The position numbers and the translations under genes were made by a program. A stretch of 64,000 bases of DNA from Craterostigma plantagineum. Its lineage: Eukaryota > Streptophyta > Magnoliopsida > Lamiales > Linderniaceae. The notes beneath the pieces are model-generated. The model was given only the letters and a program-made list of their open reading frames with translations, did no database searches and was not told the DNA's origin. This document shows, one piece after another, positions 54,201 through 64,000 of this stretch. Each line of letters starts with the position of its first letter. The stretch's first letter is position 1. The stretch covers positions 4,617,501-4,681,500 of the forward strand of contig JAPQWV010000051.1 of the NCBI GenBank assembly GCA_027422505.1. Direction: 5' to 3'.

Positions 54201-54690
54201 GCTATTTCATGGCGATCGGTTAAACAAACCTTAATTGCTACTTCTTCAAATCATGCTGAAATATTAGCAATTCATGAGGCTAGTCGATAATGTGTTTGGT
54301 TAAGATCTATTATTCAACACATTCAAGACACACGTGGACTATCTATTGAGAAATTACCTTCTATAATATTATTTGAAGATAATACAGCATGCATATCTCA
54401 ATTAGAAGAAGGTTATATCAAAGGTGATAGGACAAAACACATATCACCAAAAAATTTCTTTATGCATGAACTTCAGAAAATGGTGATATTGATGTACAAC
54501 AAGTTCGATCAAGTGAAAATCTTGCTGATCTATTTACTAAGGCACTCCCTCCAAGAATATTTGAAAATTTGGTATATGCAATTGGAGTCCGAAAACTTAG
54601 AGATCTTAAAGGACATTCTCATCAGGGGAAGTAAATACGTGTTGCACTCTTTTTCCCTTCACTATGGTTTTTCCACAGGGTTTGCCTAGT
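51260..54690 (+). pseudogene. pol of the 49.5-kb copia element
   Basis: Protease CLVDSATAHTIL (about 51292-51327), then GSGRANILLSAGTKLHIENA and pre-integrase VWHDRLGHPGSTMMRRI with CDACSKGKLIV (51351-51953). Integrase KKIRLDNAGEFTSKAFNEYC (51944-52357). RT starts KWKDAIEAELKSLEK (about 53058), is frameshifted, and keeps IYVDDLNIIGTPQEL (about 53612-53656). RT end and RNase H: MKDLGRTKFCLGLQIEYLNN (53692) and SLVGYADAGFLSDPHNGRSQ with ATSSNHAEILAIHEAS (53943-54290). Multiple stops make it inactive. Confidence 0.88.
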
Positions 54691-54830
54691 AAGGTTATTA
54701 ATGAGGCAACAACTAAAAAGCTTATCTAAAGAATGATGTATTCTTTTTCCTTCATGATGTTTTTATCCCACTCGATTTTTCCTAATAAGGTTTAACGAGG
54801 CATATTCTTTGAAAAACATCCAAGGGGGAG

Positions 54831-55135
54831 TGTTTATGAATATTAAGAGATAATATTAAGATGTGGATGTTTTTGGATTGTTATTGAATTATTAATATTT
54901 GGAGGTATTATATTGAATGTTGTAAAAACTAGATGAGTATTAATTGATAAGATGATGTGTATAATTGTAATAAATGTTGTAAATTTTAGATGTAATAGTG
55001 AATTTGTAGTAATATAAATATGTGATTTGAGGTTGTGTAAATTGTACAAAGAAGTATTAATAAAGAAGTTATTATCTCTCTAGTTATCTCTCTAATATTA
55101 CTATAATCATAATTACTAAAATACTTAATAGTTAT
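54831..55135 (+). repeat. 3' LTR of the 49.5-kb copia element (main part)
   Basis: TGTTTATGAATATTAAGAGA, preceded by polypurine tract CCAAGGGGGAG, up to GTTAT where the younger copia is inserted. The end TAATATTTTTATGACA lies at 59502-59516. Confidence 0.9.
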
Positions 55136-55320
55136 TGTGAAGATATGTAAGTGTATAAGTGCTGTAATTGAAGTATAGGAATAGTCGTTAGGGACCAAAT
55201 TGTAAATATGAGGAATATAGTCCAATATATAAAAGGCTGTAAATGTATTGTTGAGGTTACAGATAAGGAAAATTAATTCTCCCGATTACTATCTTGATTG
55301 ATTACATTCAAAGATTGACA
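55136..55320 (+). repeat. 5' LTR of the young copia element
   Basis: TGTGAAGATATGTAAGTGTA to CATTCAAAGATTGACA. It includes CAATATATAAAAGGC (TATA-like) at about 55223-55237. Confidence 0.93.
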
Positions 55321-55334
55321 TGGTATCAGAGCCC
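55321..55334 (+). promoter_or_regulatory. Primer-binding site, initiator tRNA-Met type
   Basis: TGGTATCAGAGCCC follows the LTR directly; it is the canonical plant copia primer site complementary to the 3' end of initiator tRNA-Met. Confidence 0.92.
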
Positions 55335-55360
55335 TTGGTGGAAGACGAGTTCAGAATCGC

Positions 55361-56110
55361 GATGGCGAACGATGATTCCTCAGGAAATAAGCAACAACAA
55401 AATCAAAGAAACAATGAAAAGAAAGGGACTGCGATGGACAAGATAGTTTGGAACAAGAAGGCCGGTAAATTCGAGTCAGCGGACAAAGAGGCGTATCGTG
55501 AGTACGAATTGAAGGGCAAAGATGGGAAAGTGATGGACATTACCCACACCTACATGCCTCCAAGCAAAAGAGGATTGGGGCTCGCTGCTCATTTCACTCA
55601 CGCTCATAATCCTCACACCATTCGGCCCCATATCATTCCAGATCAAAGCAGCCAGATCCTAGCCATGCCTAGTGGTGCACAGACAAAAGCTTCTTTCATA
55701 TGCACAGTTACATCAAATCAGGCAGGTACGGCTCAGGTATGGAATATTCAAAGCCCACAAACTTGTATAAATGGATAATAGATACAGGTGCAAATCAGCA
55801 TATGATTTCAGAAAGAAGCTTATATGATTTAGGAACTGTAGTTGATAGAACAGATACGTATGTTAAGCTGCCAAATGGAGAGCTTTTGTTAACTACAAAT
55901 GCTGGAACTGTGACTCTTTTTAATGGCATAAAACTAAATAATGTCCTGCTTGTTCCTGATTTTAAGCATAATTTACTCTCTGTGTCAAAATTAACCCAGG
56001 ATGCTAATGTTTGTGTAGTATTTTACCCCCATTTCTGTCTAATCCAGGAGATGTGGACTGGAAAAATAAGGGGGATTGGTCGAAGATGGAATGGATTATA
56101 TTTCTTATAA
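55361..56110 (+). pseudogene. Residual gag leader and protease of the young copia
   Basis: From ATG 55361 the frame reads MANDDSSGNKQQQNQ and then a Lys-rich, unusual stretch (KIVWNKKAGKFESADKEAYR, ITHTYMPPSKRGLG) without gag capsid motifs or zinc knuckle. It stops at 55778; the overlapping frame continues with KWIIDTGANQHMISERSLYD (protease D-T-G) and LNNVLLVPDFKHNLLSVSKL. A frameshift near 55760 joins the two. A TAA at 56108 precedes the pre-integrase part. Confidence 0.82.
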
Positions 56111-56733
56111 AGTAATTGTGCTAAATCTGCTGGTTTGAGTTGTGATTCTTTTACTACTTATACCAATGAAACTGTCTCTACCGCAACTAATAAAGTAGAA
56201 ATGAGTAAAATTTCGTTATGGCATAGACGTTTTGGTCATATATCCTTCAATAGACTTAATTTTCTTCCTAGTCTTGATTTGAAGTGATAGATAATCACAG
56301 ATATTGTTCAGTCTGTCCATTAGCTAAGCACAGTAGGACCAAATTTCCAACAAGGAATAGTGTAACAACTTCTAGTATGGAATTAGTTCATATGGATGTG
56401 TGGGGACCATATAGGGAACCAACATACAAGGGTGAACGGTATTTTTTAACTATAGTTGATGACTTTACTCGAGTTGTATGGTGTTTTCTTATGATTAACA
56501 AATCTGAGGTAAGTGGTATTATAGAGAAGTTTATGCTCTATGTTAGAAATCAGTTCTCTAAAGGCATTAAAATAATTCGAACTGACAATGGCTTGGAATT
56601 TATGAATGCTGACTGCAAAAAATTGTTAGAATCAGCAGGTGTGATTCATCAGAGCTCTTGTTCCTATACGCCCCAACAAAATGGGGTAGTTGAAGGAAAC
56701 ATAGGCATATACTTGATGTTGCTAGAGCTCTGA
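56111..56733 (+). pseudogene. Pre-integrase and integrase core of the young copia
   Basis: LWHRRFGHISFNRLNFLPSL and CSVCPLAKHSRTKFP form the zinc-binding part. The core has HMDVWGPYREPTYKGERYFL, VDDFTRVVWCF, IIRTDNGLEFMNADCKKLL and SCSYTPQQNGVVEG, containing the DD-E residues. After VVEG a single-base change shifts the frame; the downstream frame resumes in LDVARAL-like sequence. Confidence 0.9.
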
Positions 56734-56747
56734 AATTTCAGTCAAAT

Positions 56748-58511
56748 GTGCCTATAAAGTATTGGGGTGAATGTGTTAAAACAGCCGTCTATTTGATCAA
56801 TAGAACACCAACCCCCTTACTTAAAGGTAAAACACCATTTAGTGTTCTATATAGTAAAGAACCAAGCTTTCATCATTTGAAAGTATTTGGTTGTTTATGC
56901 TTTGGAAAAATATTACCCGTGGTTGATAAATTTAAGGAAAGGTCAAGGCCATGTGTATTCATGGGATATGCTGTTGATAAAAAGGCATATAGATTACTTG
57001 ATCTCAACACAAAAATCTTTATTGTCTCTAGAGATGTAATTTTTTATGAGGATATGTTTCCCTTTAAAATAAGCAGCAAAGATGATAGGATACCAAAAAC
57101 TACTGCTGTAAATGATTTCATGCTTGATGATTCATACTGGCCTATTGAGAATAGAGGACAGACTAGAGAGCAGAATGGGCATGATCAAAGCAGTGAAGAT
57201 CATATCTTCACTGAGACTGTTCAACCAATAAGAGAAGGTGCAGACAATGCGGATCAGATTCAAAGCAGAGAAGATCATATCTTTACTGAGACTGCTCAAC
57301 CAATAAGAGAAGGTGCAGACAATGCGCATCAGATTTTTGATAAATCTAATGAGACAGAAACAATGAATACTCGGCCAACAGACACGGTTCGGGAAGTGAG
57401 AAGATCAAACAGGGCTAGTAAAACTCCAAACTGGTTAAAGGACTTTGTATCTCCCTTCTCTCATAATGTTACTTATGGTTGTAAATATCCTTTGTCATCT
57501 TGTATTCAATGTAATAGGATAAGTCCTCAATATGCATGCTTTCTTGCTGCCTTGTCTAAGGAAACTATTCCACAGAATTTCCAAGAAGCTGCAGCATCAA
57601 TCCAATGGAGAAAAGCTATGGATGAGGAACTTGCGGCTTTAAAGCTAAATCACACTTGGGAGGTGGTTGACGTCCCAAAAGGTAAAACTCTCATTGGGTG
57701 TAGATGGATTTACTCCATTAAGTATAAGACAGATGGATCTATAGAGAGGCATAAAGCCCGGTTAGTAGCTAAAGACTACAACCAAAAGGAAGGAATAGAT
57801 TATAATGATACATTTGCACCTGTTGCTAAACATATTACAATTAGATTGATTTTGTCACTTGCATCTATACATAATTGGCCATTATGGCAAATGGATGTTT
57901 CAAATGCATTCTTACAGGGTGATTTACTTGAGGAAGTTTATATGGTTTTACCCGCGGGATTAGAATCTGCTAAACAAAGTAAGTGTGTAAAACTGCAAAA
58001 GCCATTATATGGGCTAAAGCAAGCCCCTCGGCAATGGAACTACAAGTTCACATTGGCTATGAATTCATTTGGATTTGAGCAATCAAAGAATGATTATTCT
58101 TTGTTTGTCAAATCAAGGGGGAGAAGTGTTGTACTCTTACTTGTATATGTTGATGACATTGTTATAACAGGAAATGACAATGTTATGATTGGGGAAGTTA
58201 AGGACTACCTAAATAAAACTTTCTATATGAAAGATCTAGGTGAACTTACATACTTTCTTGGTATTGAAATTGCTAGATCAAGAAATGGAATTGTACTTAG
58301 TCAAAGGAAATATGTTTTGGACCTATTAGGCGAAACAGATATGTTAGGCTCTAAGCTGTTGGGCATACCTGCTGAGCAGAATCTCAATTTAGGAACAAAT
58401 GATATTTATGATAAAATAATAATAATATTCTGGGCAGTATACCAGAATCTGTTCTTGGTATTTGTTACTCAAGTTGCCATGTTTGTAGTGATGAGAAAGA
58501 GTATGATATAG
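56748..58511 (+). pseudogene. Integrase end and reverse transcriptase of the young copia
   Basis: This 587-codon open frame covers MPIKYWGECVKTAVYLINRT, FHHLKVFGCLCFGK and VFMGYAVDKKAYRLLDLNTK (integrase end), a linker with a tandem duplication, then RT: WRKAMDEELAALKLNHTWEV, RHKARLVAKDYNQKEGIDYN, LWQMDVSNAFLQGDLLEEVY, PLYGLKQAPRQWNYKF and LLVYVDDIVITGNDN with the catalytic YVDD. RT is intact in this frame up to about 58390, after which an unexpected insert replaces the normal RT-RNase H linker. Confidence 0.9.
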
Positions 58512-58639
58512 CTAAATGCGGCCATGATAAGACAGCGAAGGATCAGAATTATTTCAGCAAGTCAAAGACATGTACTTCACAGCAAAATGCATTGAGATCA
58601 GATGCGGCAGGTAATATCAATGTACAATAATTTCAAAGA

Positions 58640-59270
58640 ATTGTGGGTAAGCTTATATATCTCCGTTTGACAAGGCCCGATATATCCTATGTTGTGCATA
58701 TTTTATCACAACACATGCATAAACCTAGTAGTAACATGTTGATGCATTATACAGAGTTCTAAGATATCTAAACGGCAAACCCGGTCTTGGATTGTTTCTT
58801 GATTCAAACAGCAAAGTATCACTAAATGCTTACTGTGATGCAGATTGGGCATCATGTCCTAGAACAAGAAGATCATTAACAGGTTATATGGTGTTTCTTG
58901 GTGATTCTCTGCTGGCATGGAGAACAAAAAAACAGAATACCGTGGCTAGAAGTTCAACAGAAGCTGAATATCGTGCTTTAGCCATGGTAACCACAGAGGT
59001 TGTTTGGATTACCAATCTTATGGCAGATATTGAGATAAAGAAGACAGAACCTGTTACTATATATTCGGACAGCAAGTCAGCTCTTCAAATTGCTGCCAAT
59101 CCAGTTTATCACGAGAGGACAAAATACATCGAGGTGGATTGTCACTTCATTAGAGATAAGATACAAGAAGGATGATCAAAACCGAGTACGTGCGATCAAA
59201 AGATCAACCGGCGGACCTTCTTACAAAGGCTTTGGGAAGAGATCAATTCTCCTACTTATTATCCAAGTTT
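58640..59270 (+). pseudogene. RNase H of the young copia
   Basis: [20 protein letters not shown] begins at about 58632 in one frame; from 58792 LDSNSKVSLNAYCDADWASC, KKQNTVARSSTEAEYRALAM, VTIYSDSKSALQIAANPVYH and KYIEVDCHFIRDKIQEG contain the RNase H Asp and Glu residues. A frameshift lies between, near 58750, and another near 59172; the domain ends ADLLTKAL-like. Confidence 0.88.
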
Positions 59271-59299
59271 GACGTTCTTGACTTGTATGAACACCAAAC

Positions 59300-59310
59300 T
59301 TGAGGGGGAG
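59300..59310 (+). promoter_or_regulatory. Polypurine tract of the young copia
   Basis: TTGAGGGGGAG lies directly before the 3' LTR, the standard copia plus-strand primer. Confidence 0.9.
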
Positions 59311-59496
59311 TGTGAAGATATGTAAGTGTGTAAGTGCTGTAATTGAAGTATAGGAATAGTCGTTAGGGACCAAATTGTAAATATGAGGAAATATAGTCCA
59401 ATATATAAAAGGCTGTAAATGTATTGTTGAGGTTACAGATAAGGAAAATTAATTCTCCCGATTACTATCTTGATTGATTACATTCAAAGATTGACA
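59311..59496 (+). repeat. 3' LTR of the young copia element
   Basis: TGTGAAGATATGTAAGTGTG to CATTCAAAGATTGACA, followed by target duplication GTTAT and then the end of the host LTR. Confidence 0.93.
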
Positions 59497-59943
59497 GTTA
59501 TAATATTTTTATGACAATAGTATATATATAATAATAGGGTAATTCTATTGGCACCCCCCTTAATTCTATTTACACCCCCTATTTAATATATAAGTAGATT
59601 ATTACATACTTACCAATTAAAAGTTAACTATTTTAAACTATTAAATACTTACCAATTTTAAAATGTTAGATAATTACCATTAAAAAGTCCCAAATATCCA
59701 TCTAAGGAAACCAAAGAGAATATTATATTTCCAATGACGAAACTCACGTTATGGCATATACAATCATTGGATATTTACTTTCACATATTTAAACTGATAC
59801 TTTGATCGACTATGCCTATATAACATAGTTACAATCATTAAACTGTATTTCTTTCAAGGTAGAAGGTGACGCGAGACGTGTTCGGGCGTGGATTTGAGTT
59901 CTCTCCTTTTTCTCAATAGACAAAAAGCCTATTCAACGCTAAC

Positions 59944-62829
59944 ATGATACCGGTAATTGATAACTTAGCACTTGAATTTACTGTATTTTTTTATCTCGTT
60001 AAATATATTCTTACTTATTTTATTACTTATTTTTTTACATATTTCTTATGCATATTTAGGTTAATGACATTTACGAAATAATCGAAGATGATGAACATAG
60101 AGGTGATGATACAAATGATGATGTGACTTACAAATTTTTCACTGAAAAGGTATATTTTTCATCAGTTACTATATATATCTTCTTATTACTATTGTTATTA
60201 TTATAATATATATGTGCTAGTTTAGTTTCTAAACAATAATTTTTTAGGTGTTCGATTCTCGAGAAGATTTAATTTATTGGGTGCAAAATATGGGAACAAG
60301 TCTTGGATACGTAATTGTCACTAAAAGATCAAGGACATACACAGGTGGAAAGTGTTCGAAAATTATATTTCAATGCGACCGTGGTGGTATCTACAAAAGT
60401 AAAAAAATCTCTACAAGAAATACCGGCACAAAAAAGGTTGGTTGTCCGTTTGAACTAAAGGGAACGTCAACGCAAAGTAATTGCTGGAAGCTGACCGTTA
60501 TATGTGGAATACACAATCATGAACCTGCAGTGGATCTTGAAGGTCATCCATATTCAAGACGACTTTCTAAACATGAAGATATATTAGTAGAAGATTTGTC
60601 AAAAAAGAACGTGAAACCGCGAGCTATCCTGTCAACACTCAAGAAGCATAACGTGGATAATGTTTCAACAATCAAAACGATATATAATGCTCGTCAAAAG
60701 TTTCGGGCAATGGCAAAAGATGGTGAAACTCAAATGCAGGTTGTTATGTCTTTTTTGCATGAAAAAGGCTATATTTTTGAAAGTCGATCCAATAGCTTAA
60801 CCAATGAGTTGGAAGATCTATTTTTCGCCCATCCAAAATCGTTGGAGATATGGCGTGCATTTCCGCATGTGCTTTTGATGGACGCAACATACAAAACAAA
60901 TAGATACAAGATGCCTCTTCTTGAAATTATTGGTGTAACATCCACTAATATGACCTTCTGCATAGCATTCGTTCTAATGCATAAAGAGAAGGAGGCCAAC
61001 TATAGTTGGGCATTAAATTGTCTTAAATCGACGATGGATGGATGCGTTCGTTCTCCACGTGTTATAGTCACAGACAGGGAGTTGGCTTTACTAAAAGCAT
61101 GCAACAACATTTTTCCGGAAGCTAAAGGGTTACTCTGCAGATGGCACATTTATAGAAGTAGTATGAGGAAGTGCAGGCCTTCAATAACATCAAGCAAAGC
61201 ATGGAATTCTTTCTATAAGGCATGGACAACACTGGTTGAATCTGAAACAGATGCAGGGTACTTGTCCAACTTGGCACATCTTGAAGCAACATTACACGAC
61301 TTTCCAGGTATTCCTTAATGTATATTTAATTTTCTATGTTAAATTATTTATAAATTGTTATTCATAAAAACTTAATAAGCTTGTATAATTTCAGGCGTAA
61401 TTGATTATCTAAATAATCATTGGTTGACGCCTTACAAGGAGATGTTTGTATCTGCTTGGACCGACAAATTTCTTAACTTCGGAAATCACACAACAAATAG
61501 AGTAGAGAGTCAGCACGCTAAGTTAAAACGGTATTTGGAGTCTTCACAATCAGATTTGGAGACATCATTATCTTTTATTCAATAGGTAATCGAGTCTCAA
61601 GTTACGGCTATTAAAGCAAGTATTGAACAAAGCAAGATTCTCATTCGGCATAAATTCACCGAGCCTCACTATGGAGAATTGCGTGGTTTTGTTTCTATTC
61701 ATGCGCTTGAAATAATATTTAAGGAATTTGAACGATCAAAAGAAGCTGAATCTATTTCTGAAAGTTGTGGATGCCAGCTTCGTACAAGTCATGGATTGCC
61801 ATGTGCACATGAGCAGGTCATGTATTTCAGTAAAGGGCAGCCTATCCCGTTAGATTTAGTTGACGAGTTTTGGAGGAAACTTGACCTTTCACCTTGCACG
61901 TCTCTAGAAGAAGACGAGTTATGTTGTGATGTTGAGTTGCAAGTTATTAATGCGCAATTTGAAAAGCAGTCAAGAACGGGAAAACTCAGTATTTTGAGGA
62001 AGTTAAGAGAGATAATTGCACCATCTACAACATTGCTTCGTGAGCCAGAAATTCATATTACCCGTGGGCGTCCCTCCCATAAAGCTAAAAGTTCAGCGCC
62101 AGTTCGAGAACATCTTCGACGTAGTTGTTCACCTATATCAAAAATCAGTGACCGAGATGATGCACAATTTCTAAAAAAAAAAACAAGTACAGTCACTCTT
62201 CGGATCCACAACATTCTTTCCATCCATATATTCATCAATTTCCAACTATACTTCAACCTTATATCAGAGAAGTGCAAGATGTAAAATCTGATGGAAACTG
62301 TGGTTTTCGAGCAATAGCTATATGTCTTGGTCTTCAAGAGGACGAATGGATTATCATTCGACGTAACTTGATTGAAGAGTTGGAGATGTATAAATTACAA
62401 TATATCGACATGTTTGGTGCTGAAGGGTGGCTCAATGTCTATAATTCGCTAAATTTCTTCGAGTCAGATAGTCATGCGCCGTATGAGCATTGGATGACTA
62501 TGCCTAATATGGGTGTCTTGATTGCTTCGAAGTATAATGTTATATTGCATGTTATAAGCAACAAAGGTAGTCTGACATACTTACCGCTTCGGTCTGCTCC
62601 GCCACCATGGTATCTTCATGTTTCTATTGCAATCGGTCATGTTAATGATAATCACTACGTCAAAGTTTCATTATCAGAAGGCTACCCTATGCCGAGTATC
62701 ATGCCACAATGGGTTTATTTCAGAGAAAAATGTGCAGCAGCATGGATTACCCCTTATGTTAGTCGTATTAATAATTACGAAAAAATATTGCGTTCTAGTT
62801 GTGCTCCTGATTATGTTATATTGAATTAA
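59944..62829 (+). pseudogene. FAR1-like/MULE transposase fused to OTU cysteine protease
   Basis: Inferred exons: 59944-59952, 60060-60149, 60248-61307, 61395 onward; GT-AG borders and phases agree, but the 9-base first exon is tentative. Domains in order: FAR1-type DNA binding (VIVTKRSRTYTGGKCSKIIF to GIHNHEP), MULE DDE core (HVLLMDATYKTNRYKMPLLE, PRVIVTDRELALLKACNN, CRWHIYRS), SWIM zinc finger (CGCQLRTSHGLPCAHEQ, 61763-61815), and an OTU protease (VKSDGNCGFRAIAICLGL at about 62280 with its Asp and Cys, NDNHYVKVSL near 62650 with the catalytic His). Breaks: an in-frame TAG at 61583-61585 and a frameshift in an 11-A run at about 62173-62183 before the OTU part. Transposase and OTU were probably one protein; this copy is likely defective. 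Confidence 0.85.
62272..62829 (+). CDS. OTU-like cysteine protease domain (intact open frame)
   Basis: This frame alone is uninterrupted for 185 codons: DGNCGFRAIA (catalytic Asp and Cys), EEWIIIRRNLIEEL-like helix, GVLIASKYNVILHVISNKGS, SIAIGHVNDNHYVKVSLSEG (catalytic His) and a C-terminal helix. OTU proteases remove ubiquitin or ubiquitin-like tags. The frame starts with an in-frame ATG at 62272, so it could in principle be made alone, but the context shows it as the C-terminal part of the MULE protein. Confidence 0.75.
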   Translation: MQDVKSDGNCGFRAIAICLGLQEDEWIIIRRNLIEELEMYKLQYIDMFGAEGWLNVYNSLNFFESDSHAPYEHWMTMPNMGVLIASKYNVILHVISNKGSLTYLPLRSAPPPWYLHVSIAIGHVNDNHYVKVSLSEGYPMPSIMPQWVYFREKCAAAWITPYVSRINNYEKILRSSCAPDYVILN

Positions 62830-63248
62830 TTAAAAAGAATATTTATTATTTTTATTTTTAATGCGCTCATTTAATTTTGCATAAAATATTTATGTACATG
62901 TATATTTTATTTAAATTAATTATTTATTATTAATAAAATTTTAAAATTTTAATATTTTAAAGTTAATATAACTGTGTGGCTATTAATAAAATATACAATA
63001 ATAGGTTAATTAAAATATTGTATTGTTATATCATTGGATAAAATAAGTTAATTAATGTTGTTGAATAACTTGTGCAAATAATGATTTGAATAACTTATGC
63101 TTTTAATGTTGTTGAATTCTACATAAAATAATAAAAATATCATTATTGTTGAATTCATTTAAGTATGCAACAAAATTCAAGTGTTAGGGGGGTGTAAAAG
63201 GGGGTGTAAATAGTAGGGGGGGTGTGAATAGTAGGACCCATAATAATA

Positions 63249-64000
63249 ACAACAATAGTGTTGACCTTTTTGGTCCATATATGTTAGAGAGTTTTGATGA
63301 ACGATGTAATTGTAATGACATTAGGTCTATAAAATAAGCAATTCGATTTGGGAAAAATAAAATGTCTAAGTTCATGATAATACTCGTCCATGCATTGTGT
63401 ATGAGCTATAAATTGTTAAAAGTGTTGAATATTTGAATTGCGTGTGACTTTGTGATGATTTGATGGAACTATGTGATCGCGTGTTATAGACAGTCCATGA
63501 GATAGGATATATCGTTCTGTGCTATATATGGAAATAATGCATGAGATATCCTACTGAGCTATATATGGAAAATATGCTGTTTATATATGGAAAGTGATAT
63601 ATCCGTTGATACCAGTTTATTCCTGGACGAAAATCATATGCACGATCCTTGCTTGCCTTGCACTGAATTATGCGAAATATTAAATTGATACCTTTCCTTG
63701 TGCTGATTGGATTATTATATTTAGGAAAGATTTGATTTGATTAACCTTATGGATAAGATGCTCTTATATGGTATGTGCTATAACGGGTGAGATCTCTGAA
63801 TTAAGGAAAGTTGTGCCATGATGTGAAAAATCGATTTATGTAAGCTCTGATCTGATTCTTGTGCTAAACATGGTAAATATATTGATTAAATGCTATGAGC
63901 TGTACATGGAAAACGTGCTTATGCCTTGCTATCTTATGTGCCATACTTGGAAAGTAAATCTAAAGTTACTCGTTACTAGGAACTGATAGCAGGGAATCAC
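63249..64000. other. Unassigned AT-rich DNA at the window edge
   Basis: No gene or element end is recognised. A motif like GAGCTATATATGGAAA or GTGCTATATATGGAAA recurs at about 63520, 63557 and in weaker form near 63588 and 63898, so this may be the interior of a repeat that continues beyond the window. Confidence 0.4.

Larger units (their letters stand above)
55136..59496 (+). mobile_element. Young Ty1/copia retrotransposon, 4.4 kb, gag-deleted
   Basis: Short LTRs of 185 and 186 bp differ by one substitution and one single-base indel by eye, and GTTAT flanks both ends (55131-55135 and 59497-59501). The primer-binding site is TGGTATCAGAGCCC. Pol domains run protease, integrase, RT, RNase H, but the capsid and zinc-knuckle part of gag is missing and several frames are shifted. 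It needed helper proteins or decayed after insertion. Confidence 0.93.
49495..59516 (+). mobile_element. Ty1/copia retrotransposon, decayed, split by a younger copia
   Basis: The 5' LTR is 49495-49803; the 3' LTR begins at 54831 and its last 15 bases lie at 59502-59516, on the far side of the copia at 55136-59496. Flanks ATCGT (49490-49494) and ATAGT (59517-59521) may be a target duplication with one change. Without the insert it is 5.7 kb. Gag and pol closely resemble the element at 30861, so both belong to one family. Confidence 0.9.
59537..63239 (+). mobile_element. Complete MULE with transposase-OTU gene, 3.7 kb
   Basis: The left end GGGTAATTCTATTGGCACCC and the reverse-complemented right end GGGTCCTACTATTCACACCC are inverted repeats of about 45 bp; both continue with a CCCCC run and TATTTACACCCCC. 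The 9-bp duplication ATAATAATA is present at 59528-59536 and 63240-63248; its low complexity weakens it a little, but 9 bp is the MULE length. One gene on the plus strand fills the interior. The element lies just outside the 3' end of the older copia. Confidence 0.88.

Overview
The window is nuclear DNA of a flowering plant, most likely a eudicot. Genes have short GT-AG introns, the host genes belong to plant families (SDI1/MS5-like TPR, F-box/kelch, DUF1644, a plastid-type membrane protein), and most of the DNA is plant transposable elements nested in one another. No bacterial-style operons, rRNA or CRISPR are seen. The species cannot be named from sequence alone.

Layout. 1-2.6 kb: AT-rich, no gene recognised. 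2.6-7.3 kb: a truncated Mutator-like (MULE) transposase on the minus strand, bracketed by two 1.1-kb direct repeats, with an array of short palindromes at its 5' side. 7.8-9.5 kb: an intact four-exon SULFUR DEFICIENCY-INDUCED-like gene (minus). 10.4-23.0 kb: a 12.6-kb Ty3/gypsy element of the Tat type (minus) with target duplication TATAC, two RNase H regions, antisense spliced ORFs and a 3'-UTR satellite array; its gag carries a hAT-like insert that itself holds a LINE fragment. 23.2-28.6 kb: a Ty1/copia element (minus) that has lost RT, with a pol-less gypsy element (TSD TTTTA) inside it. 29.4-30.4 kb: an F-box/kelch gene (minus). 30.9-39.5 kb: a decayed copia element (plus) hit by a CACTA fragment, a solo LTR (TSD CAAGG) and a pogo-like element (TA). 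40.9-45.7 kb: a DUF1644 zinc-finger gene with a giant acidic repeat tail. 46.6-48.4 kb: a four-exon plastid-type membrane protein gene with MITEs in intron 1. 48.5-49.3 kb: hAT-type non-autonomous elements. 49.5-59.5 kb: a third copia element, related to the second, with a young fourth copia (TSD GTTAT, almost identical LTRs) inside its 3' LTR. 59.5-63.2 kb: a complete MULE (9-bp TSD ATAATAATA) encoding a FAR1-like/MULE transposase joined to an OTU-type cysteine protease.

Four host genes look functional or nearly so: SDI1-like, F-box/kelch, DUF1644 and the plastid-type protein. They are independent transcription units; no shared pathway is evident. The most unusual items are the DUF1644 gene, whose tail is a roughly 1-kb higher-order repeat inside one exon with at least 15 DLNL (EAR-like) motifs, and the MULE with a transposase-OTU fusion. 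All boundaries, reading frames and target duplications were read by eye; family assignments rest on recognised motifs, not on database searches.
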